Shown here in pieces: positions 6,086 through 16,303 of a stretch of 64,000 bases of DNA. Every line of letters starts with the position of its first letter. Positions within the stretch are counted from its first letter, which is position 1. The DNA is taken from NCBI RefSeq assembly GCF_032248695.1, contig NZ_JAVHXC010000001.1, positions 310,001-374,000 of the forward strand, in the 5' to 3' direction. Source of the DNA: Dietzia sp032248695. GTDB taxonomy: Bacteria; Actinomycetota; Actinomycetes; Mycobacteriales; Mycobacteriaceae. The translations under genes were made by a program, and so were the position numbers. The notes under the pieces were generated by a model, which was given only the letters and a program-made list of their open reading frames with translations, ran no database searches and was not told where the DNA came from.

Positions 6086-8326
6086 TCAGACCTCGGCGAC
6101 GGCGGAGGTGATGACGGTCGGCACGATCATCGGCTTACGGCGCCACCTGTCCGACACCCAGCGGCCCACGGTGCGCCGCACCGCCTGGGCGATCCGGTAC
6201 GGATCCGTCTCGCCCTCGCCCGCGAGGTCCCACAGGGCGTTCTCCACCAGCTCGACGACCGGTGCCAGTGCCCCCGGCTCGTCGGTGAAGCCCTTGGCGA
6301 TGATCTGCGGCTTGCTCACCGGTCGGCCGGTGCGCGGGTCCACCACGACGGTGGCCACGATGAAACCGTCCTCGCTCAGGGCGGTGCGGTCGGCGAGGAC
6401 GGTGTCGCCGACATCGCCGGTCGACAGGCCGTCGACGTAGAGGTTGCCGACGGGGATCTGTCCCACCACGGAGGCCTTGCCGTCGACCAGTTCGACGACG
6501 ACGCCGTTCTGTGCGAGCACCACGTTCTTCTCGGGAACCCCGGTGGCCACCGCGAGCGCCTTGTTGGCACGGAGGTGACGCCACTCGCCGTGGACCGGCA
6601 TGGCGTTCTTCGGGCGGACGGCGTTGTAGATGAAGAGCAACTCGCCGGAGTAGCCGTGACCCGAGACGTGGATGTCGGCCTCGCGGCTCGTGACCACGTT
6701 CACGCCCATCTGCGACAGGCCGTTCTGGACCCCGTAGACGGACTCCTCGTTGCCCGGGACGACCGAGGAGGAGAACAGGACGGTGTCACCCTCGGAGAGG
6801 TTGATCTGCCGGTGCTCGCGGCGGGCCATCCGGGACAGTCCGGCCATCGCCTCGCCCTGCGTACCGGTGGTCATCACCAGAACCTTCTCGGAGGGGAGCT
6901 TCGCGGCGGTGTCCATGTCCACCAGGACCCGGTCGGGATCGGTGAGCAGCCCCATCTCGAGGGCGATCTCCATGTTGCGGAGCATCGACCGTCCGGTCAG
7001 CGCGACCTTGCGGCCGGTGGCCGCGGCCGCGTCGACGACGGACTGGACGCGGTAGACGTTGGAGGCGAAGCAGGCCACCACCACGAGCTGGCGCGCGTCG
7101 GCGATGAGCCGCTGCAGGGCCGGCCGGACGCCGGACTCCGACGGGCTGATCCCCGGGGTCGTGGCGTTCGTGGAGTCAAGCAGCAGGAGGTCGATCCCCT
7201 CGTCGCCGAACCTCGACATCTTGGGCAGGTCGGTGGGGCGCTTGTCGGTCGGGAGCTGGTCGAGCTTGATGTCGCCTGACATCATCACCGTGTTGTCGCC
7301 GGCCTTGATGACCACGCCCAGGCACTCCGGGATCGAGTGGTTGACGTCGAAGTAGCGGACCTGGAACTTGCCGAGGTCACTGACGCTGGACTCGTCGACG
7401 GTCCGGAACACGGGCTTGATCCGGTGCTCCTGGCACTTCGCCGCCACCAGCGCCAGGGTGAACCTGGAACCCACCACGGGGATGTCCGGGCGCAGCTTGA
7501 GCAGGAACGGGATGGCCCCGATGTGATCCTCGTGCGCGTGCGTGAGAACGAGCGCCTCGACCTGGTCCAGGCGGTCCTCGATGTGTCCGAAGTCGGGCAG
7601 GATCAGGTCCACGCCGGGCTCGGTGGAGCTCGGGAACAGCACGCCGCAGTCCACGATGAGCAGCTTCGAGTCGTACTCGAAGACCGTCATGTTGCGCCCG
7701 ATCTCCGAGATGCCGCCGAGCGCCACGATGCGCAGGGCGCCCTTGCGGGGCTTCGGGGGGCTGGGCATGCGCACGGTCATGTCGCCGCCCTGCATGGTCT
7801 TGACGCCGCCGAACTCGGCGGTCGAGGTGTCCCCGCGACCGCGCCCACGGCCGCGTCCGCCCCGGCCCCGGCCACCGTTCTGGCCGCCTGCGTCCTGACC
7901 CCCGCCGTTCTGTCCGCCGGACTTCTGGCCGCCGCCGTTCTGGGCGCCGGCCTTCTGACCGCCGCCGTTTCCGTTCTGGGCGCCGTCCTGACCGCCCGAG
8001 GCGCGGCCGCGCCCACGGGAACCCCCGCGGGAGGAGTCCTGCCGCGACCGACCCTGATCAGCCTTCTGGTCGCTCGCGCCGTTCTCGGACCCGCCGGTGT
8101 CGGCCTTGCTCTGGCCGCCCCGCTGCCCCTGGTCCTGCTTGTTCTTGTCCTGCTGGCCCTTCTCACGTCCGGCCCGGGACGGTGCCGACTCCGCGGCGGG
8201 CGCCTCGGCGGCCGGGGTCGGCTCGGTGAACTGCACCGCGGTGGCCGGTGCCGGCTCGCCCGAGGGGCGACCCGCGGCGCGGCGTGTACGACCGCGTCCG
8301 CGGCCGGTGGAGGAAGATTCCGTCAT
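6086..8326 (-). CDS. rnj: Ribonuclease J with long RG-rich N-terminal extension
   Basis: Zinc-dependent endo/5'-exoribonuclease for rRNA maturation and mRNA decay. It has 746 residues. The metallo-beta-lactamase core starts near 196 (LRIVALGGISEIGRNM) and carries HAHEDHIG at about 262-269, followed by the beta-CASP domain and C-terminal domain. The first 195 residues have no fold: they are low complexity, with Gly-Gln-Asn repeats and a run of Arg-Gly pairs just before the core. Mycobacterial RNase J lacks this; some corynebacterial proteins have a similar extension. The ATG overlaps the dapA stop (ATGA), which favours this start and suggests coupled translation, as dapA-RNase J are adjacent in mycobacteria. 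Confidence 0.93.
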   Translation of the reverse strand: MTESSSTGRGRGRTRRAAGRPSGEPAPATAVQFTEPTPAAEAPAAESAPSRAGREKGQQDKNKQDQGQRGGQSKADTGGSENGASDQKADQGRSRQDSSRGGSRGRGRASGGQDGAQNGNGGGQKAGAQNGGGQKSGGQNGGGQDAGGQNGGRGRGGRGRGRGRGDTSTAEFGGVKTMQGGDMTVRMPSPPKPRKGALRIVALGGISEIGRNMTVFEYDSKLLIVDCGVLFPSSTEPGVDLILPDFGHIEDRLDQVEALVLTHAHEDHIGAIPFLLKLRPDIPVVGSRFTLALVAAKCQEHRIKPVFRTVDESSVSDLGKFQVRYFDVNHSIPECLGVVIKAGDNTVMMSGDIKLDQLPTDKRPTDLPKMSRFGDEGIDLLLLDSTNATTPGISPSESGVRPALQRLIADARQLVVVACFASNVYRVQSVVDAAAATGRKVALTGRSMLRNMEIALEMGLLTDPDRVLVDMDTAAKLPSEKVLVMTTGTQGEAMAGLSRMARREHRQINLSEGDTVLFSSSVVPGNEESVYGVQNGLSQMGVNVVTSREADIHVSGHGYSGELLFIYNAVRPKNAMPVHGEWRHLRANKALAVATGVPEKNVVLAQNGVVVELVDGKASVVGQIPVGNLYVDGLSTGDVGDTVLADRTALSEDGFIVATVVVDPRTGRPVSKPQIIAKGFTDEPGALAPVVELVENALWDLAGEGETDPYRIAQAVRRTVGRWVSDRWRRKPMIVPTVITSAVAEV

Positions 8327-9270
8327 CTGGTGACTCCTGCTCTGAGCAGTAGCGCCTTCAGCGCCTCTGTCTGCTCGTCGGTGGGTGGTAACTGCGGGAG
8401 TCGCGGCACTCCGGCCGGGACCCCGAGAAGTTCTAGTGCTGCTTTGGACATCGACACGCCGCCGAGCGCCCGCTGGGCGTCGAAGAGCGGGAGGAGTCCG
8501 AGGTTGATACGGCGCGCCGTCTCGATGTCGCCCGACAGGAACGCGCGCCGCATCTCGACCAGCCGCGGTGCGGCCACGTGGCCGATCACGCTGACGAAAC
8601 CGGTCGCGCCGACCGCCAACCACGGGAGGTTGAGCTGATCGTCGCCCGAGTAGTAGACGAGATCGCAGTGCGACATGACGGTGATCGCGTCGTGGAAGTC
8701 ACCCTTCGCGTCCTTGACCGCCACGATGTTCGGGTGGGCGGACAGTCCGATCAGGGTCTCCGCCTGGATCGGGACCACCGATCGCGGGGGGATGTCGTAG
8801 AGCATCACCGGTCGGTCTGTCGCGTCGGCGATGGTGCGGAAGTGGGCGTCCAGGCCCGCCTGGGTGGGCTTGGAGTAGTACGGGGTCACGACGAGCAGCC
8901 CGTGCGCCCCGGAGGCGGCGGCCTGACGGGCCGCGTGCACGGAGTGCGCCGTGTCGTAGGTCCCGACGCCCGCGACGATCGTCGCCCTGTCCCCCACCGT
9001 GGCGAGAACGGTCTCGAGGACCGCGATCTTCTCCGCGTCGGTGGTGGTGGGCGACTCGCCCGTGGTCCCGGACACGACGAGACCGTCACAACCGGAGTCC
9101 ACGAGATGTCGCGCGACACGTGCGACGGCGTTCAGATCGACGTAACCGTCGGCTCCGAACGGGGTCACCATCGCCGTGACGACCGTGCCGAACGGCGCCG
9201 GGCGCCCTGGTTCGACGGGGGTCGGGCCGCTACCGGCCGCGGTCGGCCCCCCGGTGGTCACGTGTGTCAT
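8323..9270 (-). CDS. dapA: 4-hydroxy-tetrahydrodipicolinate synthase
   Basis: First enzyme of the diaminopimelate/lysine branch, condensing pyruvate with aspartate semialdehyde. It has 315 residues, with the TIM-barrel signatures SGTTGES (68-73 region), catalytic Y158 in LYDIPPRS and Schiff-base K186 in NIVAVKDAKGD. The first 25 residues are a Pro/Gly-rich tail before the conserved FGTVVTAMVTPF. The ATG at 9270 fits family length. It lies downstream of thyX and overlaps RNase J by four bases. Diaminopimelate is also needed for peptidoglycan, so this gene pairs functionally with dapB 2 kb away. Confidence 0.95.
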   Translation of the reverse strand: MTHVTTGGPTAAGSGPTPVEPGRPAPFGTVVTAMVTPFGADGYVDLNAVARVARHLVDSGCDGLVVSGTTGESPTTTDAEKIAVLETVLATVGDRATIVAGVGTYDTAHSVHAARQAAASGAHGLLVVTPYYSKPTQAGLDAHFRTIADATDRPVMLYDIPPRSVVPIQAETLIGLSAHPNIVAVKDAKGDFHDAITVMSHCDLVYYSGDDQLNLPWLAVGATGFVSVIGHVAAPRLVEMRRAFLSGDIETARRINLGLLPLFDAQRALGGVSMSKAALELLGVPAGVPRLPQLPPTDEQTEALKALLLRAGVTR

Positions 9271-9328
9271 GGTCTTCCAGGGTACCCGCAGCGGTCGGCG
9301 TATCCCGATTCCGGCCCGACAGGCGGGG

Positions 9329-10081
9329 TCATCCCTCGAGGACGTAGGGACTGACCGCGATCTCCGACCCGTCCTCGAGGGTGGCGATCTCGAAGTCCGA
9401 GAACACGGCCGGCGCGGCGTCGCGGAGCTGCCGGAGCACGTCGATCGCCAGCCCGCGGATCTCGGTGTCGGCGTGCTCGGTGGCGCGCATCCCGATGAAG
9501 TGTCGCCACGACCGGTAGTTCCCCGTGACGACGATCCGCGTCTCGGTGGCATTGGGCAACACCGACCTCGCGGCCTGCCGGGCCTGCTTGTGCCGCAGCA
9601 TCGGATTGGGCACGTCCGCGAACCGCTCTTCGAGCTTGGCCAGCATCTCCGCGTAGGCGTCGCGGGAGGCGTCGGTCGCCCGACGGAAGATCTCGACGAG
9701 CTCGGGGTCGTCGGCGATCGCCGGGGGTGGCACGACCTTCGAGTCGTGTTCGGGCACGAACCTCTGCGAGAGCTGGCTGTAGGAGAAGTGCCGGTGCCGG
9801 ATGAGCTCGTGCGTGCAGGACCGGGAGATCCCGGTGATGTAGAAGCTCACGCTGGCGTGCTCGAAGACGGACAGGTGCCCCACCTCGAGGATGTGCCGTA
9901 GATACCCGGCGTTGGTCGCGGTGCGGGGGTTGGGTTTGTCCCAGCTCTGGTAACAGGCCCGACCCGCGAACTCCGCCAGGGCTGAGCCGCCGTCCGCGTC
10001 GGTCTCCCAGCCGACCTCGTCGGGCGGTATGAACTCGGTGTGCGCGACCATTCGGACCTGCCGCCGGACGAGCTCGGACAT
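9329..10081 (-). CDS. thyX: Flavin-dependent thymidylate synthase ThyX
   Basis: Makes dTMP from dUMP using FAD, NADPH and methylene-tetrahydrofolate. The diagnostic RHR-x2-S-x4-S-x-R signature is at R95 to R107. At 250 residues it has the usual length. The ATG at 10081 is preceded by GAGGAG at good spacing. It sits upstream of dapA in the same order as mycobacterial thyX-dapA-RNase J; 58 bases separate thyX from dapA with no clear terminator, so co-transcription is likely. Confidence 0.96.
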   Translation of the reverse strand: MSELVRRQVRMVAHTEFIPPDEVGWETDADGGSALAEFAGRACYQSWDKPNPRTATNAGYLRHILEVGHLSVFEHASVSFYITGISRSCTHELIRHRHFSYSQLSQRFVPEHDSKVVPPPAIADDPELVEIFRRATDASRDAYAEMLAKLEERFADVPNPMLRHKQARQAARSVLPNATETRIVVTGNYRSWRHFIGMRATEHADTEIRGLAIDVLRQLRDAAPAVFSDFEIATLEDGSEIAVSPYVLEG

Positions 10082-10120
10082 GGTGGGACTCCTCTGAGGT
10101 GACGTGGTGTGCCCGGCGGT

Positions 10121-10573
10121 TCAGCTGAGCAGGTGGGCGGCGACGGTGGCCGCGACCTCGGCCACGGTGTCGAGGTCGTCGCGCGAGGGTTCGCCGGTCA
10201 GTCGCACCGCCGGGGCCACGGCCCGCAGGTCCCAGCCCGTGGCGATGCGTTCGACGGAGGTGACCGCACCGGCGGTGTCGTTGTCGCCGTGGACACACAG
10301 GGCGTACGGCCGCCCGGCGACCGCGCCCTCGCAGGTGTAGTAGGTGCGGTCGAAGAAGTGCTTGAGTGCTCCGGACATGTAGCCGAAGTTGGCGGGGGTC
10401 ACCAGGACGTATCCGTCGGCCCGCAGGACGTGGTCGTCGGTCGTGGCCAGGGCCGGCACCGACTCCACCGTGACCTGATCCAGTTCCGGGTGGGCGAGGC
10501 CGTTCTCCACCGCCTCCAGGATGCGCCGCAGGCGGGGTGACGGCGCGTGGTGGACGACCAGCACGGTGCTCAT
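10121..10573 (-). CDS. Flavodoxin-fold NAD(P)H-dependent FMN reductase-like protein
   Basis: A 150-residue protein with the flavodoxin-like alpha/beta fold: an N-terminal strand STVLVVHH followed by a Ser/Pro-rich FMN phosphate loop, and the mid-protein segment TPANFGYMSGALKHFFDR, which matches the isoalloxazine-binding stretch of the NADPH-dependent FMN reductase family. The position next to the small membrane protein and dapB matches mycobacterial Rv2771c-Rv2772c-Rv2773c. The ATG overlaps the stop of the membrane protein gene (ATGA), so the two are probably translated together. Physiological electron acceptor unknown. Confidence 0.78.
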   Translation of the reverse strand: MSTVLVVHHAPSPRLRRILEAVENGLAHPELDQVTVESVPALATTDDHVLRADGYVLVTPANFGYMSGALKHFFDRTYYTCEGAVAGRPYALCVHGDNDTAGAVTSVERIATGWDLRAVAPAVRLTGEPSRDDLDTVAEVAATVAAHLLS

Positions 10574-11049
10574 CGCGGGTTCTTCCCGGCCGCCAGTTCG
10601 GCGTCGTGCAGCTCGATCGCCACCCGCATCGCCTCCCTGGCCCGCGCACGGTCCCCGGCGTGGTCGTAGGCGCGCGCGAGCCGGTAGTTCGTCCGCCAGT
10701 CGTCGGGGGCCGCCTGGTATTCCGCGCTGACCCGGTCGAACAGCCCGTCGGCGGCGTGGTGCTCGAGCCGGCCGGAGGGGCGCCGGTCGAGACCGGTCAG
10801 GTCGAGCTCGATCCCCGCGGCGGCGGCCGCGGCCGAGATGCGCTGCAACTCCAGACCGTTGCGCACGATCGCCCACGTCGCCCAGGCCCCGACGACCGCG
10901 AGGAGGAGGATCCCCACGCCGAGCCCCCGCACCGCGAGATGCTCGGACGCGCGGAGCATGGACCACCCGAGGTAGAGCAGGTACAGGAAGGCCACGACCA
11001 GGCCCGCGGCGGTGAGGGCCATGACCAGCGGCTTGACGATTCTGTCCAC
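10570..11049 (-). CDS. Small membrane protein with cytosolic helical-repeat tail (Rv2772c-like)
   Basis: A 159-residue protein with two predicted membrane spans at about 8-28 and 42-64, followed by an Ala/Arg-rich helical tail. Residues about 105-150 contain a TPR-like pattern (NYRLARAYDHAGDRARAREA). I recognise it by position and length as the counterpart of M. tuberculosis Rv2772c, next to dapB, but no function is known for that family. The GTG start is 10 bases from the dapB stop, and the 3' end overlaps the flavodoxin-like gene by four bases. It may be an anchor or partner for that reductase; this is inference from coupling. Confidence 0.72.
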   Translation of the reverse strand: MDRIVKPLVMALTAAGLVVAFLYLLYLGWSMLRASEHLAVRGLGVGILLLAVVGAWATWAIVRNGLELQRISAAAAAAGIELDLTGLDRRPSGRLEHHAADGLFDRVSAEYQAAPDDWRTNYRLARAYDHAGDRARAREAMRVAIELHDAELAAGKNPR

Positions 11050-11059
11050 CGTGGGCGTC

Positions 11060-11809
11060 CTACAGGTCCATGAAGGCGTCGAGGCCCACGGTCAGCCCCG
11101 GGGAGGCGGCGATCGAGCGGACGCCCAGCAGCACGCCGGGGGCGAACGAGGACCGGTCCAGCGAGTCGTGACGGATCGTCAGGGTCTCGCCCTGGGTGCC
11201 GAGGAGCACCTCCTGGTGCGCCACCAGACCGGTGACGCGCACGGAGTGCACCCGGACCCCGTCGACGTCGGCCCCGCGGGCGCCGTCCAGGCAGGTCGAG
11301 GTGGCGTCCGGCGAGGCACCCAGGCCGGCCTCGGCGCGGGCGGCGCCCATCATCGCGGCGGTCCGGTGGGCGGTGCCCGACGGGGCGTCCGCCTTGTTCG
11401 GGTGGTGCAGTTCGACGATCTCGGCGGACGGGAAGTACCGGGCGGCCTGGACGGCGAACTTCATCATGAGGATCGCGCCGATCGCGAAGTTGGGTGCCAC
11501 GAGCACACCCGTGCGCGGGCTCTCCGCGAGCCACCCGCGGAGGGTGTCGAGGCGGGCGTCGGTGAACCCGGTGGTGCCCACGACGGCGTGGATGCCGTTC
11601 GTGATGCAGAACTCGAGGTTGTCCATCACCACGTCGGGGTGGGTGAAGTCCACGACGACCTCGGCCCCGGCGTCGACGAGGGTGCCGAGCGGATCGCCCT
11701 GGTCCACCTCGGCGACGAGTTCCATGTCCTCGGCCGCGCGAACGGCCTCGCAGATCGCCGAGCCCACCTTGCCCCGTGCGCCGAGTACCCCGACCTTGGT
11801 CACCGTCAT
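11060..11809 (-). CDS. dapB: 4-hydroxy-tetrahydrodipicolinate reductase
   Basis: Second enzyme after the lysine branch point, reducing the dapA product with NAD(P)H. Seen are the Rossmann loop VGVLGARGKVGSA (6-18), the active-site stretch ELHHPNK (133-139, with the catalytic His pair and Lys) and DAPSGTA (141-147). An in-frame ATG at 11827 would add six residues, but the ATG at 11809 has GGAGGAG at ideal spacing and gives the same N-terminus as mycobacterial DapB, so it is preferred. It follows pepR by 36 bases and probably ends a pnp-pepR-dapB transcript that continues into the two small genes downstream. Confidence 0.94.
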   Translation of the reverse strand: MTVTKVGVLGARGKVGSAICEAVRAAEDMELVAEVDQGDPLGTLVDAGAEVVVDFTHPDVVMDNLEFCITNGIHAVVGTTGFTDARLDTLRGWLAESPRTGVLVAPNFAIGAILMMKFAVQAARYFPSAEIVELHHPNKADAPSGTAHRTAAMMGAARAEAGLGASPDATSTCLDGARGADVDGVRVHSVRVTGLVAHQEVLLGTQGETLTIRHDSLDRSSFAPGVLLGVRSIAASPGLTVGLDAFMDL

Positions 11810-11845
11810 CGTCTCCTCCGTGGTCATCGTCGATCCCTTCCCAGA

Positions 11846-13141
11846 CTATCCGGCGAGGCGCGCGAGCAATCCCGCAGCGCCGCCGTCCGGCATGCCGGGC
11901 CCCACCGCCGCCAGGCACCAGGGCGCGGACTCGCGCTCCCAGTAGGCGACGACCTCGTCCGACGTGACCCTCCGCAGCCGGGACACGGACTCGTCGACGC
12001 TGACGACCTCGTCGCGGTCGAGCAGGTGGCGGCCGATGCGGGTCATCCGGGACAGGGGGTCGTCCAGCCCGAGCCGGATCGATCCCGTGAGGTGTCCGAT
12101 CGCCCGGGAGACCTCGTCGGCGGTCGGGACGCCGACACGCATCCCCTCGACGACCTCGCCGAGTTCGCCGACCAGAGACCCCACCCGTTCGACGGGGCAG
12201 CCCGCGACCACGGTGAGCAGACCGGTGGGACGGAACTGGTCCATCCCCGCGTACACGGTGTAGGCCAGACCGAGTTCCTCGCGGATCCGCTGGAACAGTC
12301 GCGAGCTGAGCCCCCCGCCGAGCACCGCCGTCGCGACCTGGGCGGCCGCGCGGTCGGCGTGTGAGCGCGCCGGGGTCCGGCGGGCCAGGGCGAACAGCGC
12401 CTGCTCGGAGTCGTCGTCCTCACCGACCAGGACGGGAGCGGTCGCCCACCCCGGATCCCGGGGGGCGGGGGCGGTCGCGGAGCGGTCCGCCGGGTGGGCA
12501 AGACTCCTCGCCACGGCCACCGGCAGCGGCCCGGAGGCGATCCGGGCGACCACCGCGTCGTGGTCGACGCGCCCCGCGGCGGCCACCACGATGTCGCCGG
12601 AGCCGAGGATGCGGCGGTGGAAGGCGCGGAGCGTGTCGGAGTCCAGCTCGCCGACGGAGTCCTCGGTGCCGATCACCGGCCGCGCGAGCGGATCCCGGCC
12701 GAGGACGGCGGTGGCCACGAGTTCGCAGGCGAGGTCCTCGGGGTCGTCGGCCCGCCCGGCGAGTTCGTCCAGCACCACGTCGCGTTCCACCTCGACGTCC
12801 GCCGGGTCGCAGGAGCCGTTGGCGACCACGTCGACGAGGACGTCGACGGCGGTGTCGAGCCCCTCCGCGGGGACCTGGACGTGGTAGCAGGTGTGCTCGC
12901 GCCCGGTGTAGGCGTTGAGGTCGCCGCCCAGCAGGTCGATCCGCTCGGACAGCTCGCGACCGGTGGCCGTGGAGGTGCGTTTGAACAACACGTGTTCGAG
13001 GAAGTGGGCGGCGCCGTGCTCCCGGGGTCCCTCGTCCGCGGACCCGGCGCCGATCCAGATGCCCACCGCGGCGGTGTGGCACCACGGCAGCTCCTCGGTG
13101 ACCACCCGGATGCCCGGGATCGTGCGGTCGACACGGATCAT
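11846..13141 (-). CDS. pepR: M16 family zinc peptidase PepR
   Basis: Processing-peptidase-like metalloprotease of the insulinase/M16 family. With the ATG at 13141 it has 431 residues. The inverted zinc motif HFLEH is at 46-50, and the distal ligand Glu is E126 in ERDVVLDE, at the spacing (76 residues) seen in mitochondrial processing peptidase. The second half holds the non-catalytic M16 domain with GGGLSSRLFQRIREELGLAY. An upstream in-frame GTG at 13150 has GGAG in front of it and could be the real start. The order pnp-pepR-dapB is conserved in mycobacteria. Native substrate unknown. Confidence 0.92.
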   Translation of the reverse strand: MIRVDRTIPGIRVVTEELPWCHTAAVGIWIGAGSADEGPREHGAAHFLEHVLFKRTSTATGRELSERIDLLGGDLNAYTGREHTCYHVQVPAEGLDTAVDVLVDVVANGSCDPADVEVERDVVLDELAGRADDPEDLACELVATAVLGRDPLARPVIGTEDSVGELDSDTLRAFHRRILGSGDIVVAAAGRVDHDAVVARIASGPLPVAVARSLAHPADRSATAPAPRDPGWATAPVLVGEDDDSEQALFALARRTPARSHADRAAAQVATAVLGGGLSSRLFQRIREELGLAYTVYAGMDQFRPTGLLTVVAGCPVERVGSLVGELGEVVEGMRVGVPTADEVSRAIGHLTGSIRLGLDDPLSRMTRIGRHLLDRDEVVSVDESVSRLRRVTSDEVVAYWERESAPWCLAAVGPGMPDGGAAGLLARLAG

Positions 13142-13286
13142 CGGGTTCACGCCACTCCACTCTCGGTCTGCTGCGCCGGGCCCGGCGTCACCGGGCGCGC
13201 TGTGCTCGAACGGTCGAGGCACGCACCCCCCGCGGGGAGTGCGTGCCTCGACGGGTGCCCGGGCCCCCTCGGGGCCGGGCGCGGGA

Positions 13287-15545
<2,259 letters not shown>

Positions 15546-15658
15546 GTGTTTCCTGTCGTATCGGGGGTGATGGGGCCGCGCGGCGGATCCGAGTCCGCCG
15601 GGGCCGCCGGTCACGTGTCAAGGGGGTCCCGGTACGACCTCGGTCTTCGATCGAAGCG

Positions 15659-15710
15659 GCCGGAACGGTGCCCACGAGGCTCTGACGACCCTCGTGGGTC
15701 GGGTTCCGGC
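15659..15710 (-). promoter_or_regulatory. Long stem-loop in the pnp leader
   Basis: Two nested perfect arms: outer 8 bp (15659-15666 with 15703-15710), a 4x4 internal loop, inner 9 bp CCCACGAGG (15671-15679) with CCTCGTGGG (15690-15698) and a 10-base loop. It is about 115 bases before the pnp start and is not followed by a T tract, so it looks like a leader RNA element, comparable in position to the RNase III-cleaved hairpin that mediates PNPase self-control in E. coli. Confidence 0.5.
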
Positions 15711-15777
15711 GGCCACTACCGAGGACCGCCAATCGGACCTGTCGACCACCCCGGCACGTGCGCACCGGCTGGACGTC

Positions 15778-15783
15778 AGGCTA
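15778..15783 (-). promoter_or_regulatory. Candidate extended -10 box for pnp
   Basis: TGA-TAGCCT on the minus strand gives an extended -10 pattern. Transcription from here would produce a leader of about 225 bases containing the 15659-15710 stem-loop. The 15546-15862 gap holds nothing coding that I can support. Confidence 0.35.
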
Positions 15784-15862
15784 TCAGGGATGAACGCCCG
15801 GGTCACCGGGGCTCGCGGGCGCCGCCCCCCGACGCGAGGGAGACCGGGCCGGCCACAAATGA

Positions 15863-15897
15863 ACGATCCCCGCCGCGGCGTGCGGGGCGGGGATCGT
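15863..15897 (-). terminator. Terminator after rpsO
   Basis: A perfect 12-bp stem, ACGATCCCCGCC (15863-15874) with its complement at 15886-15897 and an 11-base loop, begins about 20 bases after the rpsO stop. It is followed in the direction of transcription by a short T-containing stretch (TCATTTG). It should separate rpsO from pnp at least partly. Confidence 0.65.
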
Positions 15898-15918
15898 CGT
15901 GGGGCCTGTCGGCCGGCG

Positions 15919-16188
15919 TCAGCGGCGCAGGCCGAGGCGCTCGATCAGCGAACGGTAGCGCGCGATGTCGACCTTGGCGATGTACTTGAGCAGGCGGCGA
16001 CGACGACCGACCAGCAGCAGCAGGCCACGACGCGAGTGGTGGTCGTGCTGGTGGGTCTTGAGGTGCTCGGTCAGCTGCTGGATGCGCCGGGTGAGCAGCG
16101 CGATCTGGGCCTCGGGGGAACCGGTGTCGGTCTCGTGGATCCCGTACTCGGCCAGAACTGCCTTCTTCTCTTCGGTGCTCAGCGCCAT
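15919..16188 (-). CDS. rpsO: 30S ribosomal protein S15
   Basis: An 89-residue S15 of standard length, which binds 16S rRNA early in assembly of the 30S platform. The sequence carries the family signature around ETDTGSPEAQIALLT and the rRNA-binding HDHHSRRGLL stretch. The ATG at 16188 has AGGAG six bases upstream. A leader hairpin and promoter candidate lie upstream, and a terminator downstream, so the gene is probably a monocistronic unit able to read through to pnp at low level. Confidence 0.97.
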   Translation of the reverse strand: MALSTEEKKAVLAEYGIHETDTGSPEAQIALLTRRIQQLTEHLKTHQHDHHSRRGLLLLVGRRRRLLKYIAKVDIARYRSLIERLGLRR

Positions 16189-16208
16189 GATGACTCCTGG
16201 TTGTTCCA

Positions 16209-16244
16209 GTCCGCGGAAAATGTGTGGCCACCGCCGCCGCGGAC
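16209..16244 (-). promoter_or_regulatory. rpsO leader hairpin, possible S15 autoregulatory RNA
   Basis: A perfect 8-bp arm GTCCGCGG (16209-16216) pairs with 16237-16244 around a 20-base loop that itself contains TGGCCA. It ends about 20 bases before the rpsO start codon. S15 represses its own synthesis through varied leader structures in several phyla; whether this one binds S15 is not shown. Confidence 0.35.
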
Positions 16245-16264
16245 CGCAGCAGGGCCGACAGAGG

Positions 16265-16294
16265 ACGTTACCAGCCACCGGGCCGGCGCCCCAA
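16265..16294 (-). promoter_or_regulatory. Candidate rpsO promoter
   Basis: TTGGGG (16294-16289), an 18-base spacer and TAACGT (16270-16265) on the minus strand form a plausible housekeeping promoter in the ribF-rpsO gap, with a predicted leader of about 70 bases. Confidence 0.35.
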
Positions 16295-16303
16295 TCACGG
16301 CGC

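Noticed and set aside
15618..15806. 62-codon minus-strand frame in the pnp leader
   Set aside because: It has no ribosome site or conserved sequence and overlaps the leader stem-loop, so the RNA structure is the better explanation.
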